Source: Aspidapion aeneum (lineage: Eukaryota > Arthropoda > Insecta > Coleoptera > Brentidae). Taken from it: a stretch of DNA of 64,000 nucleotides. Location of the stretch: the NCBI GenBank assembly GCA_963576565.1, contig OY755047.1, positions 23,567,171 through 23,631,170 of the forward strand, written 5' to 3'. Each line of letters begins with the position of its first letter. Positions within the stretch are counted from its first letter, which is position 1. This document shows positions 1-12,004 of the stretch, one piece after another. A program made the position numbers and the translations under genes. A model generated the notes under the pieces. The model searched no databases and was not told the origin of the DNA. It saw only the letters and a list, made by a program, of their open reading frames with translations.

Positions 1-263
1 TTGCTAACTTTGTTATTATTAAAAATAGAAAAAAGTTTAAATTGGCAAACTGGTAGAATTTTTGAAAATTATAAAATGCAGGGTGTTTAAATTAAAATTG
101 GTTTTATGTTTATTAAAAAAACTCGAAAATTCGATGTTCGATTTTTTTTCATTTAAGCATCTTAAAGAGCATCAAAAATTCTACTTGTTTGCCAATTTAA
201 ACTTTTTTCTATCTATAAAATAAAAAAGTTAGCAACGGTGGACACTTCATTTGGAACACCCTG
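1..263. mobile_element. Mariner-type foldback element, truncated by window start
   Basis: Two long inverted arms are visible, roughly 3-64 and 170-236, both containing the block AAGTTTAAATTGGCAAAC or its complement. The right end reads GGAACACCCTG followed by TA, the terminus and target dinucleotide typical of Tc1/mariner-type elements; a similar end (CACCCTG then TA) closes the element at 48227. There is no coding capacity. The left end lies outside the window, so family assignment rests on one terminus only. Confidence 0.55.
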
Positions 264-267
264 TATA

Positions 268-410
268 ATGTTCAAGCAGGAGGGAAGGAATATTAGCGTT
301 AAATTCAATGTATTTTTATTATAATTTTTCTTGAAAATGCGTTAAGAATAGGGGATCTAAAATCCTGAATCTTTGCGTTATGTAATTTATAAATGTTCCC
401 TTACTGCCAT
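268..410. repeat. Degenerate copy of the 51.4-kb MITE
   Basis: This stretch matches, in opposite orientation and with many changes, the MITE at 51438-51606: a CTTGAAAATGCGTTA block, a CCTGAATCTTTGCGTTA block and a decayed TGTAATTTATAAATGTTCCC terminus appear in corresponding order. It is an old, non-coding remnant. Confidence 0.4.
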
Positions 411-3400
411 TAACTTTTAGTCATTTCAATTTCCTTTTCTTTAATTTTTTTGATAAAATTTCTCAAAAAAAAAATAATTTTAATTACTTCCTAACAAATC
501 AATAATATGTGGCTGGTTTGCTTTAGTGTTCGGCGAAAAAAGTTAAATTTATATAAACAAGAGTCGAATTAATTTAGGAAAAGTATTTATCGTGTCCTGA
601 ATCTGATATTTATAAAGCTGTTGGAATTTTTATCATAAATTTTTAAATTATTGAATTTTTTAATAAATTTTGGTATTTTTACGGCTTCTATCTTTATTTC
701 TCTCATAATATTATGTATAGGTCTCTCTTTATTGATTACGGAGCAGGAAAATTGCCGCGTCATAGGCTGCCGAGTTCTTATTGGCTGGGAGTTACCAGAC
801 AACCGGTTTATTTACGGACCGTGAAGTTGGTCGCCATTTTTTTACAGATTTTAAGTACATGCGGTTATCCCTAGAGGTCGTTATGGTGATAAGGCATATA
901 AGGTCACTAGATAACGAAAACTGCGTCGCCAGGCTTCAGAACGCAGTGATCTTACAAGCGTAGTATAAGACACCACCCCTAGAGGTCGCCGTGGAAAATG
1001 AGCAGTGATGGTCTGTCAAATATCTTTAATGGAGATCAGTGGCTCCATATAATATTTTACCGCGAGTTTAGTTCAATGCCGCCGCCTTTCAAATCGTGCC
1101 TATCAAAGCTGGCCTTTCCTCAATCTGTGAAAAAATGGCGGATTTTAATTTCTGCTCATTTCCTCCAATCTGCGCAGGTTTGACTAGCGTTTTATTTATT
1201 TTTATATTTCTATGTATTTCGCACACATGTCAACATAAAAAATTCTGAAAAATTTTGAAATGCTTATTTAAACTTTGAAATCAGAAATCTTATAGAGGGA
1301 AGGGAGATTTTGGGAACTTGTTTTCTTAGTCAGCAAACAAATTCTAGCAAAATTTGTTATTTTCTTAGTAATAAAACTAGTTAGTATAGTTTTTTCAAAG
1401 TCAGTTGAACAAAGACAAAATCCGACCATCGGCACATCCCTTATAGAAAGTGTCATGGGCGGCGGTAGATATATTTATGAAAATTATTTCCTTTAATTAT
1501 AGCGTAAACTAAAGAAATAAAAATAGATAATAAAACTTTATATTGCTACACCTACAGGAACGACACTGATTTATTTTCTAACTCTGCATACTTCCGACTA
1601 AAGGTGTCCCGAAAAGCACACCCGAAAGCAATTAAAAGCGGATTTTAAAAAAATCTGCCACTCAGGTGCCGTTCATCCACCTGGGCTCGGTCGGGTCGGA
1701 AAACAAATACTTTGTGGTCGGACCGCAAAGAGTCGCGCCTCTTCTATTTCGGTAGGGTTGAAATTATACCAGGAAGATTTTAGACGAATTTGGATAACTT
1801 TTGAAGGACAGAATGAAGCAAAATTTCATGAAATCGATAGAACCTTGTATAAGAAGTTATTCAAGTGACTTTGCTATTTAACTACTACTACTACTACTAA
1901 TAAAGGGTATACTTAAGTTAACTAAAAATTCTGGCTAATATTTGAGGATGGCAAGTATTTCTGACAAGTGAAAAACGATATGAAATGAGTGCCCTAATTT
2001 TCTTGGTTCTGAAAGTTGATGAGATAATAGGTTGTATTATAACAAAAGCTTGAAATACCATCTGGCTGTTATTTAAAAGCCCCAAAGCCTTCCCAGAGTT
2101 ATGTGATGCCCATCAAGTTGACAACTTCGATTATGTTAATGTTTCTTAGACCCGCGTAAAAATGAGAAGGAGTAATTATTTGGCTTATTTTAGGACCACG
2201 TTTCTGGCCAGACTTGAAGTTATTATTTTTTTTATTTTTCGTTGATAGTTCTTGCAGTTTTGAACATATTTAGCTCAAACCTAAAACTTAAATTAAACTA
2301 CTGGATGTACGTCCACGTCCCTAGGTATTCCAAATAGTAATTAGAATCTTAAATAATAAAAAAAATTCAGCTGGAAAGCTTTTTTCATCTTTCCCTGAAC
2401 CTGATAAAATGATAGATCCTACGATAAAGAATAAATTCCTTGTTTTGTCTAGAAACTTTTTAAAACTAAGAAAGTAAGTTCTCAATTTTCCAATTTTAAA
2501 GACGCCGCTAAGTGCATTTTCCAACTTTGGAAATCAGCTAGAGTTATTTTTAGTTATAGTTTATTATAACATCAGTTTATACGTTCAGTTTAACGGCAAA
2601 AATCAGTCCAATTTTTTGATCCGAATATTTTCAGTCAGGGAACCAACACTACTTGAGAAGAGCCAGAGTACTTTCCTATAATGTTCATAATCTCTTCTTC
2701 TTAGTGTTAAAGATTTAGAACTGAGAGAATAAGTCGACTCATCTCATTTACTGACCTTTTGAACTCATCGGAACATCATCACCACAATGAAAAATTGTTG
2801 ATTATTATCAATAACAGAACATTCTTATTCATATACACAGACTAAGAAAATAAGTCCTAAAAATTATCACGGCCTCCCCTACTATAATGTTGTGTTTAAG
2901 AGCCAATAATGCAGCCTTATTTAGACAACCAATCACGAGCAACCAAATTAATGATCAACCAATGGCGTGCTAGAGGGCGGGCTTTAGATACAAATGCGCA
3001 CATTACATCATTGGCCTCTTAACTAAGTTTTTGAACTCTTGTCGAAAACCCAAAAGCTCACAAGAAACTTCTTTAAAACAAAATATCTGTGTCTTAAAAA
3101 AAATAGAATTTTTTCTTCGCGCAAAAAATGTTTCGTTTTTTATTTAAAACGTTGTTTGATGGACGTTTAAAATTAGCTTAATGTAGGTAATTATTCTGTT
3201 TCTCTTCTGTTTTATTCTGTATCACGAAATTGTTCCATTTACCCAAATGTTAAGTGGTGTTTTCGAGTAATATATTGGCACATAAAGACTGATAAAAAAA
3301 ATGAGAGGATATCAAAATGTAAATAACATGAATGAGTAAAGATCGCATTTTTTTTTATGTTTTTAAAGTTAGTAGAGCTGTCTTCAAAACTGGTGGGTAC

Positions 3401-4712
3401 GTTTCGTTTTTGAGACATATTATAAGAAAAATATGCTATTATGGTTATTTTCCTACCAGCGTGTGGAAAATAGCTATTTACACACTCATTTTCGTGCGGA
3501 AAGTACCACTTTATGGCACTGCGTGAGTGTATAATTTTTAACCGCATGGCGCACGGTGGTCAGCTTGTTGGTTCTGATTGATCAAAATTATTTTATGGTT
3601 GTAATTTTGACAAATTGATGCTGAAAGTTAGGAAATGTCAACTAGAGCGTTTAAAAATATGATTTTAATATATTTTGCATTTTGAAGATGGTACAGTCGT
3701 CTCCAAAAATTATATCGCATATCGTTTTTTCCTCTTAAGCAATAACTTGAAAAATCGATATTTTGAGAGTGTGTGTACTTAATTATCTTAAAGCTTTTTT
3801 TATTAACCATAATTTTTTCATAAAAATTAACTAAATTTATTAATCTTGCTATACTATAATTTTGCAAGGTTTTTTTTTTACCTTGCACTGATATTCTTTA
3901 TCGTAGTCTTTATATTCACTATTTTCGCATACATAGTTCACAACGAATTGATTTTTGTCCTGTGAAACCGGTGTCTTGTGCCACAGGTTAAATAAATTAC
4001 GTCGGCCAATCCTATGCGCCAACGCTAAAACAATAAATCATAGCTAATACTCCGGCAAGAACCGACAGCTGAATGTAGCACAAATACAACCCTTGATATA
4101 TAATTAAAATAATAAAGTCACAAACGCAATTGATACGTAATGATACAGACTCTTTCTGTCCCATATAATTATATAATACATATTTAAAAAATTATAATAA
4201 TTCAATACAAAATTTTATTCAATTTGTTTAATAAGCAAATTGAAACTTTGCAAATGGTTTAATGGTAAAAATTAAAGATACTAATCCATAATAATAGTAT
4301 AGTATAATAGTTGCTTTGACAAAAGAGTAAACGGCGCTATTATATCTTAAGCAAACAGCATTGAAAATAATTAAGAGATGGAAGAGATCCCTAAAGAAAT
4401 TTTAATTGCCACGGATAAAGCCACCTCGGAGCTTGTACACGTTTCGTTAAATAAAACACATAAATTTCGTAGTTTTGACTATTTTTTAATTTTAAATAGG
4501 GTAATTATAACAAAAACATTTCATGTATAAAAAAGTCAAGTACGCAAAAACGGTATTCCGTAAAAAGAATTGAGATAAACGTAAAGCCAAGTTCCCCAAT
4601 ACAAATTTCAAAATAAAAGGTTCTTACTAGTTTGGAAATATTACCGTTAAACCGATTTAATATTATCATTTTTTATTTTTTTTTAAACAACACAACTACT
4701 TTCTGCGTTGTA
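411..4712. other. Long stretch with no recognised gene
   Basis: I found no protein family, RNA gene or clear transposon here. Only short chance reading frames are present on either strand. A small (ACT)n run lies near 1890-1900, and a CCTAGAGGTCG motif occurs twice (near 871 and 979). CCAAT-like motifs cluster near 2929-2985 next to a locally GC-richer stretch, but there is no associated open frame to call a promoter. Old unrecognisable repeats are likely. Confidence 0.3.
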
Positions 4713-4923
4713 CAGTCGGGGACTTTTTAAATTTCCTCCCTTGAAAATAAAAAATGTTCCTATTTGAAATTCGGAAAAGTAGTTTGAACCAAAACAAAAA
4801 AATTGTGAATCTTACCTATGTCTATATACATACTATGTATTTAAAAAAATTTTTTTTGATTTCATTAAATGATTAATTTTGAGAGAAAAGAAATACAACG
4901 GCAATTTAAAAAGTCCCTGACTG
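4713..4923. mobile_element. 211-bp TA-flanked MITE (Tc1/mariner-type)
   Basis: Terminal inverted repeats begin CAGTCGGGGACTTTTTAAAT on the left and end TTTAAAAAGTCCCTGACTG on the right. Each end abuts TA (4711-4712 and 4924-4925), the target duplication of Tc1/mariner/pogo transposons. There is no open frame of note, so the element would depend on a transposase supplied elsewhere. The CAGTNRGGGAC end also resembles pogo/Tigger-like elements. Confidence 0.75.
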
Positions 4924-5569
4924 TACCATTAGAATAATAAATGTAGAACTTTCCGGAGTCAAATCTTTTATCTCGCCGCATTTTATTTAGGATCTTAAAA
5001 AAATCGGGATTGATTTGTAAAAATCGGGACATTTGCGGGACCTTTTACAAGTCGGGATGGCTTTCTGAAAATGTCCCGCCAAAATTGGAACGAATGATCA
5101 CGCTAGGCATAGGGATAGACCTTTGGCCGGACAAAAATTGCCCAACTTTGTTTGCCATTTTAATCTAAAATGTATAAATAAATAATATCTATATTTGCAA
5201 CAAAAATAAATAGCGGTTTACAAAGTTTAAATTAGCATATAAGCAGTTGCAAAAAGGAGTTTAAAACAATTACGTATACCAGCTCTTTACTTTTATAAAT
5301 TACGCCCCGCCGCTGGCGGCATAAGATTTTGTTAAAAAAACACAAAGAGACAAAAACTTAGGATATAATCAGTAAGCAAACTCCATTTAAGTGGCCCTTA
5401 GTCCTAATCCGGAACTTAAAAAAGTTTGTCATTTGCAGAGAAACGGACGAAATTTCCATTTAAATTGAGCACATTTCCATTCTCGCGAATTGAGTGCTCT
5501 GTTTTTTGGAGCATCCCTTCGAACGTCGTTCTTAACTTAGCTAATTTATCTAGATTTTGAATAAAAATT

Positions 5570-6860
5570 AATGTCGAAAGTTGGCCCGAATTTTATTAAT
5601 AGTATGGGTGTGTCTGTAAATTCACCGATGAGCTCATCCATGAGAACAATCGAGTTCCTAAATGCATCCGTAAAACATCGGTGAAATCCATCAGGTTTCG
5701 GTCGCTCCGATGTTTTCCACCAATCCACCAATCGATGCCATTTTTATGCACAGCACACGTGGTTTTCTGATATTTATTAATAGTATGGGTGAGTTTCTGA
5801 ATTCACCGATGAGCTCATTGATGAGAACAATCGAGTTCCTAAACGCATCGGTGAAACATCGATGAAATCCATCAGGTTTCGATCGTTCTGATGGATTCAA
5901 TCAATCCACCAATCGATGCCACCGAAACTCACCGACTCTGGGAGCCGGTGAGAAATTCCTAATGAATATGATTTGTCATTCGAATTAGCTGTATATTTTT
6001 CTGCACAGTACACGTGGTGTTTTGATTTTTAATAATAGTATGGGTAAGTCTCTAAATTCACCGATGAGCTCATTGATTAAAACAATCGAGTTTCTAAATG
6101 CGTCAGTAAAACATCTGTGAAATCCATCAAGTTTTGGTCGCTCCGATGGATTCAACCAATCCACCAATCGATGCCACCTAAACTCACCGACTCTGGGAGC
6201 CGGTGAGAAATTCCTGGTGAATGTCACTTGTCATTTGAATCAGCTCTATATTTTTCTGCACAGTACACGTGATTTGAGCTTATCGATGAGAACAATCGAG
6301 TTCCTAAATGCATCGGTGAAAGATTGGTAAAATTCATCAGCTTTTGATCGTTCCGATGGATTCAACCAATCCACAGTATACGTTGTGTTCTGATTTTTGT
6401 CAAAAGTATGTGCAGAAAACATTAGATGTTATATGATCTCTGGTAGCCTATGAATGTTTAGTTTCATCACATTTCTTTTAATTTTTTGATTGCTCATCAG
6501 CGCATCATCGATGAATATATCGTCGTTGATCTTACAAACTGACGCATCTCAAAAAATGCAGCTTTGAGATTACCATAATACTACCTTATTTGTGTCGTTC
6601 TCTCATCTTACAAAGTGTCGTAACTCATAAAAATCCTTTAAACAGCACCAAAATCATTAGATCCAAGAACATTTTTAGTGATATAAATCCAATATAACCT
6701 TTCCCTAAAACTTGAAATTGCTTTCTTATAAAATTACAATAAATGAGTTACGTCAGTTTGTGAGATCAACGACGAGATGATGGATGTCACTTGTCAACAT
6801 TCTAGATGCCATCGACGAGAAAAGCCCGATGAATTTAGAGACGCTCCCCTTTATACACCA
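5570..6860. repeat. Degenerate tandem repeat cluster with hairpin
   Basis: A block containing CACCGATGAGCTCAT, ACAATCGAGTTCCTAAA and CCAATCCACCAATCGATGCC recurs about four times (units starting near 5600, 5785, 6040 and 6265; spacing about 180-255 bp). It generates overlapping meaningless frames on the minus strand. Downstream lies a hairpin: 6521-6550 is complementary to about 6743-6774. The block TCTCTAAATTCA (6046) is matched inverted by TGAATTTAGAGA (near 6828), so the whole may be one foldback-like non-autonomous element. Boundaries and family are unresolved. Confidence 0.55.
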
Positions 6861-7210
6861 AGAGATAAAACTGGGAATTTTTAATCTACGGTAACAAGTT
6901 TGCTGCACGAACGTTATAGCGCAAGGCTGCAGATTTTCGACATTAAAACGACACTTGAAAACATTTTCTAGTTTTAAAATGCGGAAGCGCTAAAATCAAC
7001 AAAAAATCAAATTTAGCATTTTTTAAATAACGTCGCATAAATTACATGAATGTTGGGCTTCGATGGATAACTTTTAGACTCACGTAAGTTATAGAGGAGA
7101 TCCTCCCGTACAACGTTTAAATGGAGATAATTCTTGGGATGGGCTTCAGGAGCTTTGGAATTTTTATCTAAAGTTTACAATTTGACAATGTTATTAAAAG
7201 CAAGCAATTA
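6861..7210. other. No recognised feature
   Basis: Spacer between the repeat cluster and the gypsy pol relic. It may contain the decayed upstream part of that retroelement, but I see no readable protease or gag motif. Confidence 0.25.
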
Positions 7211-7860
7211 TATCAAATCATTTCGACGATAGTGCTTGGTCTTCTCCTGTGTTGTTTGTGCCTAAACCTGATAATACCTGGCGTTTTTGCGTCGATTACA
7301 GAAAGTTAAATGGGCGGACGTGAAAAGACGTTTGGCCTCTACCATATATATCTGACATTTTGAGAAACCTAGGAAATGCTCGATATCTGACATCTTTGGA
7401 TAGTCAGCTTATTGGCAGGTGAAAGTCACGTTTCTATACTGCATTTATAGTACCGTCTAGAGGTCTTTACCAGTTCAGGAAGAAGCCTTTTGTCAAATGC
7501 ACCGGCTACGTTTTAACGACTAGGTGACGAGTTGTTTGCACTCGAGCTAGAGCCTTATTTACAAAAATATTTAGATGATTTGCGAATCATTACACCGACG
7601 TTTGAGAAGCATTTAGTGGTCCTATTGACTGTACTTGATCGTCTTGAGTCGGCGAACTTTAAACCGTGAGAAATGTTATTTTTGTAGAAAAGAGCTCCAA
7701 TTTCTTGGTTACCAACTAAATTTAAGGCAAGACAAATAGCTTGTGACCCTGCAATAGTAGAAGAAATAACTAATTTACTCAGACCAAAGACGGTTTCTGA
7801 AGTTAGAAGAGTATGAGGAATGATAGCTTGGTATAGAAAGTTCGTAGAATTAAATTAAAT
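7211..7860 (+). pseudogene. Ty3/gypsy pol (reverse transcriptase) relic
   Basis: Conceptual translation across several frameshifts and stops gives reverse-transcriptase landmarks in the correct order. These are [20 protein letters not shown] followed by [10 protein letters not shown] (fingers), a degraded block near 7480-7530 in the position of the thumb-proximal FGLCNAPATFQR-type motif, KYLDDLRI near 7566-7588 (the YXDD catalytic centre, intact as YLDD), then LVVLLTVLDRLESANFKP and EITNLLRPKTVSEVRRV, which lead toward RNase H. This is the standard Ty3/gypsy pol layout. At least four frame disruptions make it non-functional. No LTRs, gag or integrase were seen nearby, so it is an isolated internal fragment. 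Confidence 0.8.
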
Positions 7861-9040
7861 ATTGGTTAACTCTCAAGTTTATTTTTTTAGACTTAAGGAA
7901 AAAGACACTAAAACGGAATAGGCATGAACAGTATAAACAAAACTAAAACTACATCAAACTGCTTGGCTTTTCCCACTTTCAAACTTTTTAAGTTCTTGGC
8001 AAATCTTGAAATTTGAAACACAATAAAACACGCGTTCAATCAAGCGCGCATTTGAAGGGGGGGTAATGTGGTAATTACTCCCCTAGAAACAAAAATAGGC
8101 ACTCTGTGTTAATAATTAAAGGGCAAACAGGAGAGGAGAGGTGAGGAGAAATTATTTTTTATAACAAATAATATTTTCGTCATCTATTTTCCCTCGCTCC
8201 CTTTGATTTTGACCCAGATGCGTTTATTTTAATTTTAATTAGGATTCTCGTATTTGATTTTTCTTTCGAGTTCGAGTTTTTCCACTGATTTTTTGAAATA
8301 CTGACTACTTAGAATAATAAAATCTCATTCCACAGGCAAATTATCAAACAGGTGAATTAAGTGCTCTTACAGAATAGAATAAATTTGCTTATTTTACGTT
8401 TTACCAGATAGACGTATGTACCTATCTGATAGTTACATGTAGAGCATTACATACATATGTATGTACATGTGTATAGGAATACTTTGCATTTCACGCTCAG
8501 AACAAAGCAATTTAAATTTACATACTTCGGTGTTTAAAAATTTTGATTGCATGAGCGCGAGGCGTGGATTTAATAGTAATAAATTATTAAAATAATAATA
8601 GGTAAAATATTTTTTCAAATATTTTTCACCAACGTTTTCTTTATAGATTCTAACATGGAGTGATTTAGTTCCATCGTAGCTGTTTTAATTTTAATATTTT
8701 TTTTTGATGCACTTGTTTACAAAGGTGGGAGGAGGTGTAATTAGGCTCTATGATTGGTAAAAATTAAGGTATTTTTTACTAAAAATACAAAATTCTTGTC
8801 TGCGTCGCCACTTTAAAGATGCATGACCACATTTAGTTTGGTCGAAGATGCATGAATAATTTTCATGCATCTTTGGTTGAGTTTAATTATTGTGAATAAA
8901 TGTGGTTCGCTTCCACGTCCTCAGTTACATTTTTTGAACTACAAAACATTATCATCAAACATTATTTTATACTTCACACAAAGGTGTGTGTATTTAACTC
9001 ACGAGTGTCAGAAAGAGAAGGAAGAGTTGGTTTTGGTTAT
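7861..9040. other. No recognised gene; short palindrome
   Basis: No coding family is recognisable. The only clear structure is a short palindrome at 8847-8873 (AGATGCATGA and its complement around AATAATTT). A second copy of the half-site TTTTCATGCATCTTTGG occurs at about 40887. An AGTTGGTTTTGGTT block near 9023 is complementary to AACCAAAACCAACT near 9137 and flanks the hammerhead motif described separately. Confidence 0.3.
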
Positions 9041-9063
9041 TTTCCAACCTACACAAGGTAGCA

Positions 9064-9107
9064 TCTCCAGACGTACGTTTCTGGGTGTTTCACGTCATCA
9101 GTGGAGA
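9064..9107 (-). ncRNA. Type I hammerhead ribozyme motif (Penelope-type)
   Basis: Reading the minus strand, all hammerhead core parts are in order. Stem I strand TCTCCA (9107-9102) is followed by CTGATGA (9101-9095), a 13-nt stem II region with GTG/CAC pairing, GAAA (9081-9078), a very short stem III (CGTACG), then TC (9071-9070) at the predicted cleavage site. TGGAGA (9069-9064) then pairs fully with TCTCCA (6 bp). Weak stem III is the known hallmark of hammerheads in the terminal repeats of Penelope-like retroelements. No Penelope reverse transcriptase is visible here. Stem II is imperfect, so activity is uncertain. Confidence 0.6.
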
Positions 9108-9242
9108 GAACAGCATACCTAGGTAAGCTAATTTGAACCAAAACCAACTCCTACATATAAATTACTCGCATCCATAAGATACGAGCAAACTTAAAGGTGT
9201 GGCGTCATCTAGCGATCTGAAAAAAAAACATGTTTATTACAT

Positions 9243-9850
9243 GATTTGATAGGACACAATTTCTGATAGAGTGCTTGGTTTTTAAGATAATCGGGCAGAA
9301 CTTGTAACAAACATGTGATTTGTTTTACATTTTCTCAAAAAACGGACGCCGCTGGAGAGTTTACTGTTAATCTAATTGCACTAACTTATACACTGTTGAA
9401 AAGGAAATTTCACTTCCTACAATAAAGTGTTGAATAATTTTTTTTCCTAAAAAGCTTAGTTTTTGAGAAAATTGGATAAAACTTGTAAAAAGATTGGTAA
9501 GTTTAGTGATTTTTCAAAATTGATGTAATTTACGGAGGCCCCTAAATTGTTATAAATAAAACTAATCCTGCCCTATTATCCATCGTTTAAAAGAAAATTT
9601 TATTGTCTACAACCGACTATGAAACACAATTTTTGATAGAGAGCTTGGTTTTCAAGAAAATCGAGGAAAACTGGTAATATGCATGTTTGTTTTTCGCATT
9701 ACCTCAATAAACGGACGCCGCTGGAGAGTTTGTCTTTGGTTGTACCCCACTGGCTTGTATATCGTTAAAAAGGAAATTTTATTGCCTACAATAAAGGTAA
9801 ATACATATTTTTCACTGAGAAGCGTAGTTTTTGAGAAAATCTGAAGTAAA
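9243..9850. repeat. 369-bp tandem repeat, about 1.6 copies
   Basis: Blocks such as CACAATTTCTGATAGAG / CACAATTTTTGATAGAG (9255 and 9624) and AACGGACGCCGCTGGAGAGT (9341 and 9710) recur in the same order about 369 bp apart. Shared segments CCTACAATAAAG and AGTTTTTGAGAAAAT continue at the 3' side of each unit. It is non-coding and moderately diverged. Confidence 0.75.
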
Positions 9851-10884
9851 CCTAAAAATTTTAGGTTTTGGGGGATCCGGGGGGTTTACGGGGGTTTTTG
9901 CAAATAAAATTTAAAAAACTAATATAATTTTATTTTTAGGTTAGGTCTTACACATTCTTGATTCATTTCTCTGTCATTGTGGCTTTAGGGCATCAACATA
10001 GTTAAATTTTAAAATTGGACCAAAACCTGACTTGGCAACATCCAGATAGTTAATCTGTGACCTATTCTCAGTAGAATCCACTGTCAAAGTTACCTACAGC
10101 GCCTGCACTATTAGCCTGATTTACCAGACCCCTTCATTCTGTCCTCTCTGGTCCCATTCCCGGCCACCTCTTTATTCTTATATTTTTGATGTCATCTTCG
10201 ACATTGTCTTTTCAGTTTGATATTTTTCTTGGTGTTCTTGTATTATCACACTTAAGGACACTCATCGTAAAGGCAACTTGCTTGACGATGAGTGACCTTA
10301 ATCACACTACCCTACTCCTGAAGTTAATCGCGTCTCTATTTTTTTCAAATATCTCATAGATACATATAGGGTCACTTATTTTTGCATGCATATTTACATG
10401 TTAATAGCCATTAGATTATGGCAATTTTAAGTTGCTTTAAGCTGATTTAGCTATCCCAATTTGTCATATTGTTGATAAATCGCACATTTTCCGCGTTTGT
10501 GCGTATGTTACTATGAAAATGAGTTAATTATTCTTTTGTCCAGCGGCAACTTCCTGGAAAACAGTCGCTTGCAATTTGCTCTTGTCCATCGCAAAGTGAC
10601 CATTGATTAAAGTAGCTTTAAAGATGAAGAACAAATCTTTGAGTGCCATCTTGGCAATCAAGGGTGGAACTAATCATGGCGATACAAATATACAGCTATA
10701 AAAACAGTTAAAAGAAGCCCTTTATTGGCTACTTTTCTTTCAAAATAACAATAAATTGGTTATCAGAATGATTTTTCCAAAACTTATATAAGTTTCGACA
10801 TTTTGGACGTAGCTTAAGGATTTCAGTAAAACCTACAAAGAAGTACAGTTACTTTAACAAGAAGAGACTGATTTTTCATTTTGT
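9851..10884. other. No recognised gene; one inverted repeat
   Basis: No protein family was identified. A hairpin occurs at about 10253-10305: TTAAGGACACTCATCGT pairs imperfectly with ACGATGAGTGACCTTAA around a 15-nt loop. A block near 10010-10050 (ACCAAAACCTGACTTGGCAA) resembles the degenerate satellite at 12.4 kb, so part of this stretch is probably old repeat. Confidence 0.3.
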
Positions 10885-11390
10885 CCAGGTCTGAGATTTA
10901 TAAATGAGTAAAGGAAGGATACATTGGTTATACACTTTCGTTGTGATGTACTTAGAACATTTTTTATTTTTTAATATGTAGCTTAATTTACCGAATGCTG
11001 TTAAAACCAATCTTACTTGTCTCTTGCTTTCAGCTGTTTGGTTTTTTTTATTTTAATAATTTGTCCCAGATATATATTCCTATACTTGTTCTATTTTTTC
11101 TTGGTTTATTGTAATCGTGTTATCTTCATCTGTGTTTGTTATGATTTAAGTTTTAGTGTAGTTCATACTCAAACCTATATTTTTAGCTGGTGTATCCAGT
11201 TGTTCTTTCATCATTTTTATTACTTCTTCTTTCTTTTCTGTTTTTAAGGCGATATCGTTAGCATATCGTAGGTGGTTCAAGTATTGTCCGCTTATTTTGA
11301 TGCCTATTTCCAATCTGAGTTTCTAAAAACATCTTCTAGGGTCTGGTTAAATAATTTAGGGGAGAAGTAACTTTCTATAATACTTGATTT
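10885..11390 (-). pseudogene. RTE-like LINE fragment, C-terminal part of RT
   Basis: The minus strand carries the same segment as the better preserved copies at 22 kb and 26.8 kb. Recognisable pieces are the palm motif region (here close to YANDIALKTEKKEE in place of YADDIALITDKKEE), then NIGLSMNYTKT, and finally the region corresponding to KLNYIL and YNQC. The catalytic Asp pair is altered and several stops interrupt the frame. It is truncated at both ends relative to the other copies. Confidence 0.7.
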
Positions 11391-12004
11391 GATGTACCAA
11401 AAATGTCGCTGTGACTAGTGTCTCTAAATAGTTTTACACCAGCGGTGACCAAATACATATTGGCCATCTTTTTGCATTTAGTTCAACGGTTTTATTGAAA
11501 CCGTCACACAAAGAGGTTACACGGGGCACCATAACATTACGGCATGCCATACGTTAAAGCATAAAACACTGTGTTCACTGTTCACGGAACCAGATAAATT
11601 ACAAAATAATCTTTCGTTAACTTTTTATCCTGATCCTCTTACATTTTTTTAAAATTAGATGTGCCTATCTATTGAGAGGAAATACTCTCGAACTACTCTG
11701 GATCCTGTTTTTTAGAGAGTAACAATTAGACGACTTGATCAGTTAGCAAACAGCGCGAAAGTTGCTTGTTAGCCCAATGAATTTAAACCAATGAATTTCG
11801 AGTTGGGACAGTGCTATGGCCAAGGAAAATTCGAAACACTAATGCGATCTAATCTAAGGCACCTTTACGAGAGCATGAATTGACGTATTCTTGAAAGAAT
11901 AAACAGTTGTAAGTAACTGGCAAGAGAACTTTTCTGCGAATTAAACTGATCCTACGTTTGAGGCAACTAACTTTCCGAATACGAGTGCTACTCTAGAAGG
12001 TTAT
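11391..12004. other. No recognised feature
   Basis: Only short chance frames and no repeated or palindromic structure I can support. It separates the RTE-like fragment from the satellite that follows. Confidence 0.25.

Noticed and set aside
1889..1905. (ACT)n run as a possible LINE tail like that at 45.95 kb
   Set aside because: No LINE coding sequence or target duplication precedes it.
2925..3010. CCAAT-box cluster as a possible promoter
   Set aside because: No downstream gene, transcription start or open frame supports it.
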